A stretch of DNA of 64,000 bases from NCBI GenBank assembly GCA_949775045.1, contig OX459102.1:16121660-16185659 (forward strand), written 5' to 3'. The DNA is from Metridium senile. Taxonomy: Eukaryota; Cnidaria; Anthozoa; Actiniaria; Metridiidae. Numbering within the stretch: the first letter of the stretch is position 1; every line of letters begins with the position of its first letter. The notes beneath the pieces are model-generated. The model ran no database searches. It was not told where the DNA came from and worked only from the letters and a program-made list of their open reading frames with translations. Below are positions 33,501 through 44,400 of the stretch, one piece after another. Made by a program: the position numbers and the translations under genes.

Positions 33501-36500
33501 TGATTCCTATTGGTACAACAACGTCCAATCAGATGACTCGTTGTACACGTGGTACAGGAGTATTCTGTGATTGGTTATATCTTGGGTTAGCTATAGGTGG
33601 AGGTGTTGTGTTGGTCGCTGTTCTTGCTTTGGCCATCTCCTTGGCTTGTAGAAGAAACAGAAGGTAAGAAACAGGCTGACGACTTACTGACTTATTTACT
33701 GATTCACTGAATGGAGGAATTAGTGAATTAGATGAATGAAGGAATGGATGGATAGATAATTGAATAAATGAATGAATGAACCAATCAATCAATCAACGAC
33801 TGGGTGATGTATTCATTAAGTTCGTGTACTTTTTTGCAGAAAAGTTGCAAGCTCCAACCAGAAAACTCCTGGTAAGATTAATTATGGTTAATTGCGTTTG
33901 ATTGATTAGTCTATAAGTGTTATTAATTTAATTATTATTAACCTTTCTTCATACCTTACTTTGTTTTCACAGCGTTCTTCGATACTGAATTACCTACCCA
34001 GGTAAACAAACGTTCACATTTTCATGATTTATGACCAGTTTAGAAATCTTTTTTCACATTAAAATTATATTTTTTGTTACTTTAGAAATGCAACTGTGAT
34101 ACAGAGCTTATGGTACTAGTAGGTAGGTCACACTTCTCCCATCCCTTTCCCAGTGCAACAACAAATTGTGGTGTAAAAGTAAGGTTTTACTCAACACAAG
34201 CTAACTGTCAAGTCTAGCCTCTGGCTATTACAGTTAGCTACTACTATTGCATCTGTTTCAATTAACTATTGTTAAATAAAATTGTAAAAATATGTAGTGA
34301 ATAAAGATGAATCGAATTGAATCGAATCGAATCGAATCGAATCGAATCGAATCGAATCGAATCGAATTGAATTGAATTGAATATATTGAGTACATTTTAC
34401 TCAATGGTACATCTGTATGTTTACTCACCATAAAGTGTCATCCTGAATGCAACGATTTACTCAACATTTTCAGTTGTATCGACCGATTTCTGACGGTAGT
34501 GGGTAAGGCACACGCTCCCGGCCCATCGCTCCCCTCCCTCTTACTCAAAATTCGTTGCTTACAACCTTAACATCCCCTTCCCCAACAGAACGTTTTCTTG
34601 TACACAAGGGTTTAATTTCTTTTACTGACTCATCTACTTGTTTTAGGAGATAAAAGCAACACAAACAAAACCTTAACATGTCCAGAACATAGCAGTGAAG
34701 ATGATAGCCGACATGACGGCAAAAGAAACACGTATTATCGACCTATTAGATTAGTGGAATCAGAGGTAAGATCCGGGGGGGATACTCCCTTTGTCCAAGT
34801 GGTAGGGGTGATCGGCAGAGGTTTTGAAAATGACCCCTAAAAGGTACACACAGATACAAATAAAGCAGAGTAAAAATGACCCTAACAACTGATTTTTGAG
34901 CCAAAACTCTAAAAGGACCCTAAAAGGTACGCACAGGAAATATTTTAACCCTGAAGGGTACGCCGATCACCCCTACCACTTGGATACCACTTACCCGGGG
35001 GTAAGATTATAATTTTTTCTGAAGAATCGGTGATGGTTGCTTTTGTTCCGTAATGACGTGCCAAAGAAATTTCACAATAATCCCCTTCATAATTCCCTGC
35101 GCCATCTTGAACGGTAGCTGGGTCTTTACACCGAAGCGAGACTAACGTTGAGCTTGCAATGATAGAGACATGTGAATTATCCCGCAAGGTGTTAAAAGGT
35201 CTCTATCATTGCAAGTTAGGTCAAGTGCCCCACCCCATCCTCCCCCAGGGCTCCATACATGTTCCTTGTTCTTCTTTCTTGATGTTTGTTTATCTTTTCA
35301 GATTCGCCCAATCATCCCATCCTCATTACAAAGAGTCTCTTCCATCACAAGCGAAGATGATTTCACAGACAACGATTCCAAGCAACTCATTCAACGTCAT
35401 TCATCAGCTCAATCCACTCCACGCATTTCAAACAAACCAAAGCACGGTCTAGCAGCTAAAGATGCAGTCTTAAACATGCAAAGCGACGAAGAGGATACCT
35501 ATGAAATTATGGATACCAAAGCTGTTCCACGAGAACGGAACAGACCTCATCCTAAAACAGGAAAAACAGGTTCAATTACTGGAATTGAAAATCAATCTTT
35601 GGAAGTAGACTTCTATGAAACAGTTGATGAGTGTAAAAAATCCAGAATTTTCGACGAACAAACTTCCGAAGAGCAGCCGAACTATGAAGCAATGGGATCA
35701 GAATTTTTCGAAGAGCAGCCGAACTATGAAGCAATGAAAAGCGGTTTTTCCGAAGAGCAGCCGAACTATGAAGCTATGGAAACGGGTTTTTCCGAAGAGC
35801 AACCGAACTATGAAGCTATGGAAACGGGGTTTTCCGAAGGGCAGCCGACTTACGAGGCAATGGAAGGTCACCACGACAAAGTCTACGATATTCCTGTAAT
35901 AGCTGACGATTTTGCTGAAGAAACAGATTACGAAATCCCACCTATTTCCAAAGAATTTCTACAACACAGCACAAACTTTAATAGACTCGCACCACCTAGT
36001 AACCATGGTGATGATGACGTCGATTACACTTACGTCTATACCCCAGAATCCCAAGCGAGGGAGTTAAGGGATAAACTAAAGGAAAGGAAAAGCTGGCATT
36101 CTGGTCAACAATCGCCGAAAAAGAGAGTGAAAAACCTGTCTGGAACCAGAACGTTGGCGGATCCAGAATTTCCGAGACAAAAATCTCAAGGAAATGCCGG
36201 AGAACACGAAGCTGATGATGAGCTATATTCAGTAGCTGAACATCCAAAGCCACCACCAGAGATCCTTCGTTTCAGTCCAGCTCAGCAGCGTGCTTACAAA
36301 GGTGGACAGCAAAGAAGTAATTCCAGAAAAAGTCCAGGAATTGATACCACCCAATCAAAACTTAGTGCTTCTCTGACTGGAAGGGCTAATCCTGGAAGCC
36401 CGAGAAATCGCAAAACTGGGCAACCCGTGAATCCACAAACATTAACCAGAAAGCCGCCTATTAATGATTTGGGGAGTGGCTCTCAATTAAACCACCAGAA

Positions 36501-36843
36501 AACTAGACCAGACACTCGAGCAAATCCTGGCCTATCAGAAAAACCAACAAAAAGTCAACAAAACATCAATGCGTCTAGAAAGGGCATGGCAGAAAGACCA
36601 AACCAAAGAGACATACGACATAGCGAGGACAATAGCCCGTCATCTTTGCAACCACTGTACACCAACATCGCAGAAATGTCAAATGACGTCACTGACGACT
36701 CGAACCCAGACCCTGTGGATTTTGACGGGGAAGAGAGAACTGGACAAGAGGAGGCTTTCTATGGTAATATGATAGACAGGAATGATGATAATGATGAACA
36801 GCCTTTGTATGAAAACCTTGAAGCCGTGGTAGATCAAAGATGA
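29584..36843 (+). CDS. receptor A: single-pass membrane protein with Cys-rich ectodomain and tandem YxxM tail
   Basis: Ten exons: 29584-29884, 30998-31215, 31603-31711, 32815-32933, 33431-33663, 33840-33871, 33973-34001, 34086-34122, 34647-34765 and 35302-36843. The product is 912 aa. Residues 1-28 form a signal peptide. The ectodomain (to about 210) has C-x4-C-x14-C-x-C-x-C, then a block ending WSGEDHQQYAGRIV...C...CLMFKVQG, with several N-glycosylation sites. Residues about 212-248 are a TSTSP stalk made of 15 bp DNA repeats. The membrane span is near 300-322 (LGLAIGGGVVLVAVLALAIS), followed by CRRNRR. The roughly 590-residue tail holds YEIM, five YEAM, YGNM, YENL, YTNI and other tyrosine sites. 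The tail is Ser/Pro-rich and probably disordered. It is not a known family to me. It is the paralogue of the convergent gene at 38875-48102. Signalling through SH2 proteins is inference. Confidence 0.85.
30476..30945. repeat. (TTGA)n-derived tetranucleotide repeat
   Basis: About 470 bp of degenerate TGAT-TGAT units with CTGA and AATGA variants, ending about 50 bp before exon 2 of receptor A. Confidence 0.9.
31297..31366. repeat. 70 bp perfect palindrome
   Basis: CAACCTCGTTCCCAGGGCCC leads to a centre of TTTT/AAAA and back with no mismatch and no spacer (35 bp arms). It is a collapsed foldback element in intron 2 of receptor A. Its perfect symmetry makes a cruciform possible and cloning or assembly errors likely. 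Confidence 0.95.
31780..32700. repeat. nested foldback elements in receptor A intron 3
   Basis: The inner element (about 32058-32573) has inverted ends CAAGGTTATTGCCGCCATCT / AGATGGCGGCAATAACCTTG and CTACTGGGGCGAG / CTCGCCCCAGTAG. It splits an outer foldback whose arms share GGTTTGCAACCATTCCCAGGA and a CAGCTTTGTCGCC / GGCGACAAAGCTG block. Order of insertion: outer first, inner second. Open frames within it are not genes. Confidence 0.7.
33068..33190. repeat. foldback element with expanded poly-C
   Basis: Arms ACCACAATGCCTGCTGGTTT and AAACAGAAGGCATTATGGT, plus TAGCTAAATTGTAATTCAAA and its inverse, pair. The right arm carries a C17 run opposite GGGG, so the homopolymer has expanded since insertion. 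It lies in intron 4 of receptor A. Confidence 0.7.
34311..34383. repeat. (AATCG)n pentanucleotide repeat
   Basis: About twelve GAATC units with a few GAATT variants at both ends, in the intron before exon 9 of receptor A. Confidence 0.95.
34773..35001. repeat. foldback element, family 1 (copy 3)
   Basis: It begins CCGGGGGGGATACTCCCTTT 8 bp after exon 9 of receptor A and ends ACTTACCCGGGGG. The inner aaaaggtac phrases are inverted relative to copies 1 and 2. It sits almost on the donor site of that exon. Confidence 0.8.
35153..35215. repeat. small perfect inverted repeat
   Basis: CTTGCAATGATAGAGAC (35153-35169) and its exact inverse (35199-35215) enclose a 29 bp loop, within the intron before the last exon of receptor A. 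Confidence 0.85.
35665..35875 (+). repeat. 42 bp coding tandem repeat encoding YxxM sites (receptor A tail)
   Basis: The tyrosine codons of five YEAM sites fall at 35683, 35725, 35767, 35809 and 35851, exactly 42 bp apart (residues 527, 541, 555, 569, 583). The unit is roughly EEQPNYEAMxxxFS. Units 3 and 4 are nearly identical in DNA, pointing to recent unit duplication. The fifth unit reads TYEAM in place of NYEAM. Confidence 0.95.
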
Positions 36844-36875
36844 TTGGACAAATTATATAGCTCTTATATATTGTA

Positions 36876-37225
36876 CGATAGGTAATATAATGACATTTGT
36901 AACATATTAACTTAATTAATGTTAGCTTTAGCCCTTCGTCAGAGTAAAAGGGTAAGTGAAAGCCCGAAACGTCAGTAAAGATAAGTCAACCTCTTTTACT
37001 TCGACGAAGGGCTAAAGCTCGAAACGTCAGTAAAGTTAAGTCAACATTTTTTACGGTGTTACAAATTTCATTATATTACCTATCGTTTATATCAAACACC
37101 GACGCAGCTTATACTAGTTTACTCGCTAGTTTCTATTTTTTAAGGTGTTACAAATTTCATTATATTACCTATCGTTTATATCAAACACCGACGCAGCCTA
37201 TACTAGTTTACTCGCTAGTTTCCAT
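36876..37225. repeat. dispersed element, family 5 (copy 3, internally duplicated)
   Basis: The tttacggtgttacaaatttc...ctatcgtttatatcaaacaccgacgcagc block occurs twice in a row (about 37050-37130, 37139-37222). The 'gacgaagggctaaagctcgaaacgtcagtaaag' phrase at 36998-37035 contains a hammerhead-like arrangement (CGACGA, GGGC-TAAA-GCTC hairpin, GAAAC). It lies just after the receptor A stop codon. Confidence 0.75.
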
Positions 37226-37765
37226 TTATCTTATCTTTTATATTGTTTCAATCTGTTCCACAGTAGCAATTCGATTTTATTTCATAGACATATAGTATTT
37301 GCACTCGTTAAAACTGCAGTAGCTTCATTTCGTTTGATTGATACATGGAAGGTTTACTCGTTTTATTTTACGACATAAATGGCATACGATGCCCAATAGT
37401 AAATTCAAAAATAAAGACAAGACGTTTCGTTGCCTTGCTGGCGGTCTTTAGGGTTTCGAGAAAGACCTCACGCAGGCCAAGGCATTTAGCACCAACACGA
37501 TTTATTATTATTGAATTTTATTCTTATAAATTCCTCTACAAATATTTCCAAAAATAATTTATTGATATTGTCATAAGCTTTGTAGTTATTTGCTATGTAC
37601 ATAAGAATATTATTATAGTTCAAAGAAAAACGATTACTGTTTGGATGGTTGTAAGTACTAAATTCATAAAACAATAGTCGCGCTAAGTTTCATCAGTGGA
37701 ATTTCGAAATTAAAGTAGATGGATTTACTAGTGTAGTCTCACTAAACTTCATCTATTGTCAATTA

Positions 37766-37962
37766 CAGTGCGACTACTGAAACCGGGGCCACCAAAACAT
37801 AATTATCCAATCACGATTGAGAATATGAATAATAGAATCTCTACAGATGTTTGATTTTTTTTGCTTAAAATGCTAATCATTTTCTACAATTTTTTGTTTG
37901 ATCTAAAAAATATATATATTTTGAAATTTGTCTGGGTGGCCCCGGTTTCAGTAGTCGCACTG
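37766..37962. repeat. Tc1/mariner-type MITE
   Basis: The ends CAGTGCGACTACTGAAACCG and CGGTTTCAGTAGTCGCACTG are perfect inverted repeats of at least 28 bp. TA lies on both sides (37764-37765, 37963-37964). CAGT termini with a TA target are typical of Tc1/mariner-derived MITEs. It lies between the two convergent receptors. Confidence 0.85.
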
Positions 37963-38298
37963 TAAACTGAAATAATAGGTTTTCTAGCACAGGATTTATA
38001 AATTACTGTCCATTTATCGTTGTAGTGCAAATGCTCTAGCAATTATTGAATAATTCCACAACAGAAAATAATTATTTATGTAATATATAATTATCCTGAT
38101 GATTAAACAAAGAACATAACGTCACTTTGTTGTCTCTTATTTATAAATAATTTTTCCAGTTTCGAGGTTGCCAATGAACAGGTTGATGCCTAGTTCAAAT
38201 GACGCATCTCACATGTGCAGAATCTAATATCACCACCACCATCATCATCATCATCATCACAAACATCATTATCATCACCACAACCATCATCATCACAA

Positions 38299-38830
38299 AG
38301 GCCTGTTATTGGTCCAAATCTCGCTTAATCCTGCCTAATCTTGCTGCGAGATTAGGCGGGTATTGGGCCCATGACAGGCCTATCACAACAACCATCATTA
38401 TCATTCGTGATAATTTTAACAGCAGTTATTATCATTGTCGTCATCACCACCATCATCATCATCATCAACAACATTTCTATCATTCTTATCATCACCATCA
38501 TTTGTATCGTCCATATGGCAGCCATCATCGCCATCTTTATCACCACCACCATCATATAATTATCATTGTCGTCATCACCACCATCATCATCATTATCAAC
38601 AACATTTCTATCATTCTTATCATCACCATCATTTTTATCGTCCATATGGCAGCCATCATCGCCATCTTTATCACCATCATCATATAATTATCATTGTCGT
38701 CATCACCACCATCATCATCATTATCAACAACATTTCTATCATTCTTATCATCACCATCATTTTTATCGTCCATATGGCAGCCATCATCGCCATCTTTATC
38801 ACCATCATCATATAATTATCATCATCGTCA
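38299..38830. repeat. foldback fragment plus a three-copy minisatellite of about 130 bp
   Basis: A short foldback (aggcctgttattgg ... gcccatgacaggcct, 38299-38383) is followed by three tandem copies of a unit of about 128-131 bp starting at 38431, 38562 and 38690. Each has an ATC-rich half and a constant 'tatcgtccatatggcagcc' core. Open frames on both strands repeat with the same period and are not genes. Confidence 0.85.
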
Positions 38831-38874
38831 TAATCATCACCATCATTATAACTATCATAATCAAACATGGTCAC

Positions 38875-40130
38875 CTAAGTAAATGAACCCTTTCCATCGA
38901 CTGGAGCAAGATACTCATTTTCAACATACGAATCAGGTGCCTCAAGCATATCATAGACAAGGGCTTGGACGGAAATATCACTGGGACCATTTCCCCTCGG
39001 CTGTGACAGCCCCTTCTTTTCCAATCTCTTTAGAGTCGTAGTCCTTTGATCTTCGGGTACTGCGTAATCATACTCGGGCGATGCCGGTGATTGGCTGGCA
39101 GGTTGATCGGGAAGTATCGTCAAGTACTCGGGAATAGTTCGGCTATAAGTATTGTTACTCTGGTCGTCATTGACGAGCGTTACGTATTCTGGGGTTTCCG
39201 TGATATTATCCTTGAAAAATAGTTGAATTTATGTCAATAACTATCATCACACGTTAAGGATGCTAATCAAGCCTGCGACAAGTTCTGCAAGTTCTGGGCG
39301 ATGACCATCACCATCGTCACCATCATCATAATCATCATCATCATCATTACCATCATAATCATCATCATCATCACGACCATCATCATAACCACCATCATTA
39401 TCATTGTCAATTATTATTATGGTTCAGAACCATAATCATCACCATGATATCACTATCATAATCGCCATCACAATAATAATAATCATCATCATCATCATCA
39501 CCACTATAATCATAATCATCATCACCAAAATCATCATCCTTACCATAATCATCATCAACATCATCATCATTACCATAATAGATATCATCATCAACATCAA
39601 CATCATCATTGAACCATCATCATCATCATCATTACTGTACCTGTATTTGACTGTCTCTTATCAGTGGCTGGTACATGGACTCTCTGACACTATTATTCGG
39701 CAACTCTTCATAGATGGGTTTTTCAGGTTCGGAGTATACATAATCCTGATTTTCATGATTTTTCTGGTTATTTGGTTTTGACTGGTAATCAGGACATGCA
39801 TATTCCTCATCGTCGACGGTTACATGGTTGTCATAGTGATTGGTATCCTTGTAAGTTTTCATTTTGAATAAAGGGACACTGTTTTTGCTGTTGCCTTGGT
39901 TACCATGGGTCATGGCTTTTGCATAAACTGGATTACCTGAATGGATATTGATTGATTTTAGAACTTGAAGAGAAACTGTTTATTGATCATCACCATCATA
40001 TTTTACATTATCATCGTTATCTTCACTACCACCATGAGATCCATCATTAATATTTCAATTATCATCATCATCATCATTATCACAATCATCATCATCTTTG
40101 CCACCTTTACTATCATCATTTTTATAAGTG

Positions 40131-40163
<33 letters not shown>

Positions 40164-41432
40164 ACAACAACATCATAATCACCATCATCATCTTCTTTAC
40201 TATCATCATTTTATTCATTACCACTTTCATCATCATCATAATCATCGTATCAGTAATTGTTATCACTGTCATCATCACCATCATCTCTAGTGGGGTATAG
40301 GTGTGGTTACAATGGGTGCATGCAGGTATATTAACTCACCTAGACGTGGAAGTTGTTTAGGAAAGTGTGGATGTTGGTCAGTCGGTTCACAGTACACAGC
40401 ATTACCAGACAAGGTATTGTTCTTAAATTGCATCAACATAAATAGCAGTGAATCAATACAAGAACATATTCCAGACAAACTAATTAAGCAGCAACATTGC
40501 ATCTCAAATATTCATTTATAAGAAGATGTTTTGGGGCACAAAAAGTTATAACTAACAGGGAAATGAAAGCAATGCTTTTGTGAGAATTGAGAATTGAGAA
40601 ATGAGAGATGGAATTATTAAAATTATATAATAGATGTTGAAGTACTTACAGGGCCAGTAGAATTTGTTATCACTGTAAAGAAAAGACAAGACATGATTAG
40701 TAGAAGCATGGGAACGTAAGAGACTTACTTTAGGAATGGAAACTAGCAAGTAAACAAGTATAGGCTGCGTCAGTGTTAGTATAGGTAATATAATGAAATT
40801 TGTAACACCATAAAAAATGTTGACTTAACTTTATACTGATGTTTTGAGCTTTATAGCCCAAGTAAAAAACTTGAAACATCAGTAAAGTTAAGTCAACACT
40901 TTTTTTACGGTGTTACAAAATGAATTACCTGTCATACCGGAACTGAAAGCCTTGTCGTCCCTGAAAACATTTTGTTGTATGGTTATTGAGAATACCATTA
41001 TAACCATCTATTTCATTCATTCATTCATCTATCCATCCATCCATCCATTCAATCATTCATTTGTTCATCCATCCATCCATTTATTCATCTATCCATTCAT
41101 TCATCTATCCATCCATCTTTTCATTCATTCTTCCATAAATTCATGAAATCCCTTTCCTGCACTTATTCATAAATCTATCATTGTTTTATTTATCCATCCA
41201 TTATTCAATTCATCCATTCCTTTTAACCTTTCAATTTTGTTCCTTTGCCCATTCATTCATTTTTCATCTGTTTATTCATTTCTCTATTTATTTGATTATT
41301 TATTTGTTTATTTGTCAGCTTGCATAATATAATGCATGCATACATTTAGCCATATTTGCATATGCTTTTATCATTTTCATTCATGATGTCAATGAAATCA
41401 ATAATTTCTCCCATTCATTTACACACTCAGTA

Positions 41433-41483
<51 letters not shown>

Positions 41484-44400
41484 TCTATAGAGTACTTAAG
41501 TGATGACGTCATAAAAAATTATTTTCACTATATCATATTTTTGGTTCTGAATTTTGATAGGCAATCACACAAACATTTGGAACAGAGCATAAATTACAGT
41601 GATTTGTATGGGGAAATTATATATTCAAGTGGCCATATCTCAGCTGCTATTTAACCGATTCTTGTCACATTTGGAGTGTGAAGATCTTTTTTGATTGTCC
41701 ATCGAAATTGGCAACCAATAAGTGTTAAAGCCAAAAATGTTTGTGACGTCACACTTTAGTACTCTATTCCCATATTATTCTCATTTAGTACAATAATGAA
41801 TACTTACCCATTTTGTCTTCTCTTTAAAACAAACCAAACAAACACACAGATAATGACCACGCAGGTGATGGCAGCAACAGCACCAATAGCTGCGATCATA
41901 AGAGTACTACTACCACTATCATTACCATTATCATCCCGCCGGGCACCTTTATCTCCGGCAGCTTTACTCTCAGTGGTTGTCAAAATTTTCTCAGTTGTCA
42001 TGGGAGTTCTCTCAGATGGTCTCTCAGAAATAGGTGTTGTTTTCTTCTCCGTTACATCTGGAACTTTCTTGGTTGTTTCTGGGGTGTGTAATGTGGATCT
42101 AGTAGTTGACGGCTTAGTTGTAGGTGCAGGAGTGGTAGTGTGGTGGTGTGGTTGAGTGATAGGGGAGGAGATACTTGAAGAGGTAGTAGTAGGAGGAGAA
42201 GTTGTAGTTGTTATGGTAGGTGTTTCTGTTGGTGTTGATGGTGCCATAGTTGAAAGGGATGATGTTGATGGTGGTGCTGATGGTGTTGATGATGGTGTTG
42301 ATGATGGTGTTGATGATGGTGTCGTTGTTGGTATAGGTATATCATCTGAAGGATAAACAAACAAAGCAATTATATGACATTTATGATGATAACACTGATG
42401 ATGCATGAACAAAAATGATGACACTGATGATGATGCATGGCAATAATGATGAAACTGATGATGATGCATGACAATGATGATGATGACACTGATGATGATG
42501 CATGACAATGATGATGATGACACTGATGATGTTGAATGGCAATGATGATATATGACAATAATGATTACACTGATGATGATGCACGACAATGATGATGATG
42601 ACACTGATTACAAAGATGACAATGATGATTATACTGATATTGATGCACGACAATGATGATGCATGACAATAAAGATGACACTGGTAATGATGCATGATAA
42701 TGATGATGATGACACTGATCACAAAAATGACAATGACGATAAAAATGACAATGATGATTGATAATAGTGATGACAATAATAATGACGCTGATTACAAAGA
42801 TGACAATGATGAAAATAATGATGATATAATAATAATGATGACTATGATCCATGATCCATGATAACAAAACTTGACCACAACTGACATACATGATAAAACT
42901 ACTAAATAAACTTACATTTGATTGTTCCTCCAGCTTTGAAAACAATACAGGAATCTGATACCCATTTGCAGCCAGTCAAATACTGTCGCACAAGTCTACC
43001 AGAATATTTGCTTTTTGGTGCATTCCTGCTCCACTGATAAGGTGAAATTAAGATAGTTAAACACCAGCATCATAATTTATCATCATCATCACCATTATGA
43101 TCAACATCATCGCCAGTATCATCATCATCATTATCAGCACAATCATTATTACTATATATCGTCATCATCATCATCATCATCATCCTGATTATCATTATTG
43201 TCATCATCATTAATCATCATCATCACCATTATTGCTATCACCACCACCTCGATTATCAACATCATCATCATTATCATCATTACCGTACCACTATCATCAT
43301 CATTATCATCACCATTTAATATCATTTTCATCATCATCACCACCATCATAATCATCATCATCGCATTACCATCATTATCACTCATCTTATTACCATGATT
43401 ATCATTACTGTCATAATCATAATCATCATCATCACCATCATCACCATTACCACCATCATTATCAACATGATTATCATTACTGTCATAATCATAATCATCA
43501 TCATCACCATCATCACCATTACCACCATCATTATCAACATGATTATTATGTCATAATCATAATCATCATTTACCATAACATCATCATCATCATCATCATC
43601 ACCATTATCATAACTATCTGCATCACCATCATTATCATCATCTTCATTACATTGTACCTTTAGAGTTTGTTTTGATAATTCAAAGAGGTCATCACTAGAT
43701 GTTAGCCACTTTCCTCTATCCCAGTATTGTGGTCGCCCATCTATTCGACATTTAAATGGATGGTTACCTCTAACCCTCAAACCATGATCAGGCAGCACTG
43801 CAACTTGATTGGATGGACCCCCAAAGTTTTCAAAATATATATCACAACCTTAAATTAAAAGAGAATCCAAAATAATATGTAATAAATGTATGTCTTAAAC
43901 AATTTCAATTATCTTATTTATTTTTTCATCAAAGGTTTATTACTCAGGCTACCCTGCAAGGGAGCCTGCATGAGTCTAGGTTTACCTTATCTATGGGTCG
44001 ATCGTTCTGGCAAGATTACAGAGTTCCTGTTAGGGTTTTAGGATTATGGATTATTAGGGGTTTTTTAGAGCAGGGATATGGATTATTGACCCAAACGTTT
44101 AAGGATTATGGATTATTTTTGCAGCATTTAGGACAAAATGAGGATTTAGGATTATTCGTTTGTAATTTATTTTTGGTAAATCATTATTTACAATTTAGGA
44201 TTACCGATTATTTATGAACTTCAATCAGGATTATGGATTATTCAGAGTGCGTCTAGTTATCACATATTTTTAAAGTTTCAATCTTTTTTTGTAAGTTCAT
44301 TTACTATAAATATACCTTGTTATGACTATTATTTTTCTATCACCAAAAGAATTCGCAAAAATTATAGTTACTCGTGCCCAGGCCTATGGCCGGCACGAGT

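Noticed and set aside
38199..38886. His-, Ile- and Asp-rich open frames on both strands
   Set aside because: Products of ATC-type repeats and a minisatellite of about 130 bp. The same frame repeats with the DNA period and has no splice or start support.
38220..43650. CRISPR-like regularly spaced repeats
   Set aside because: The repeats are trinucleotide microsatellites and direct minisatellites without unique spacers, in a eukaryotic intron context.
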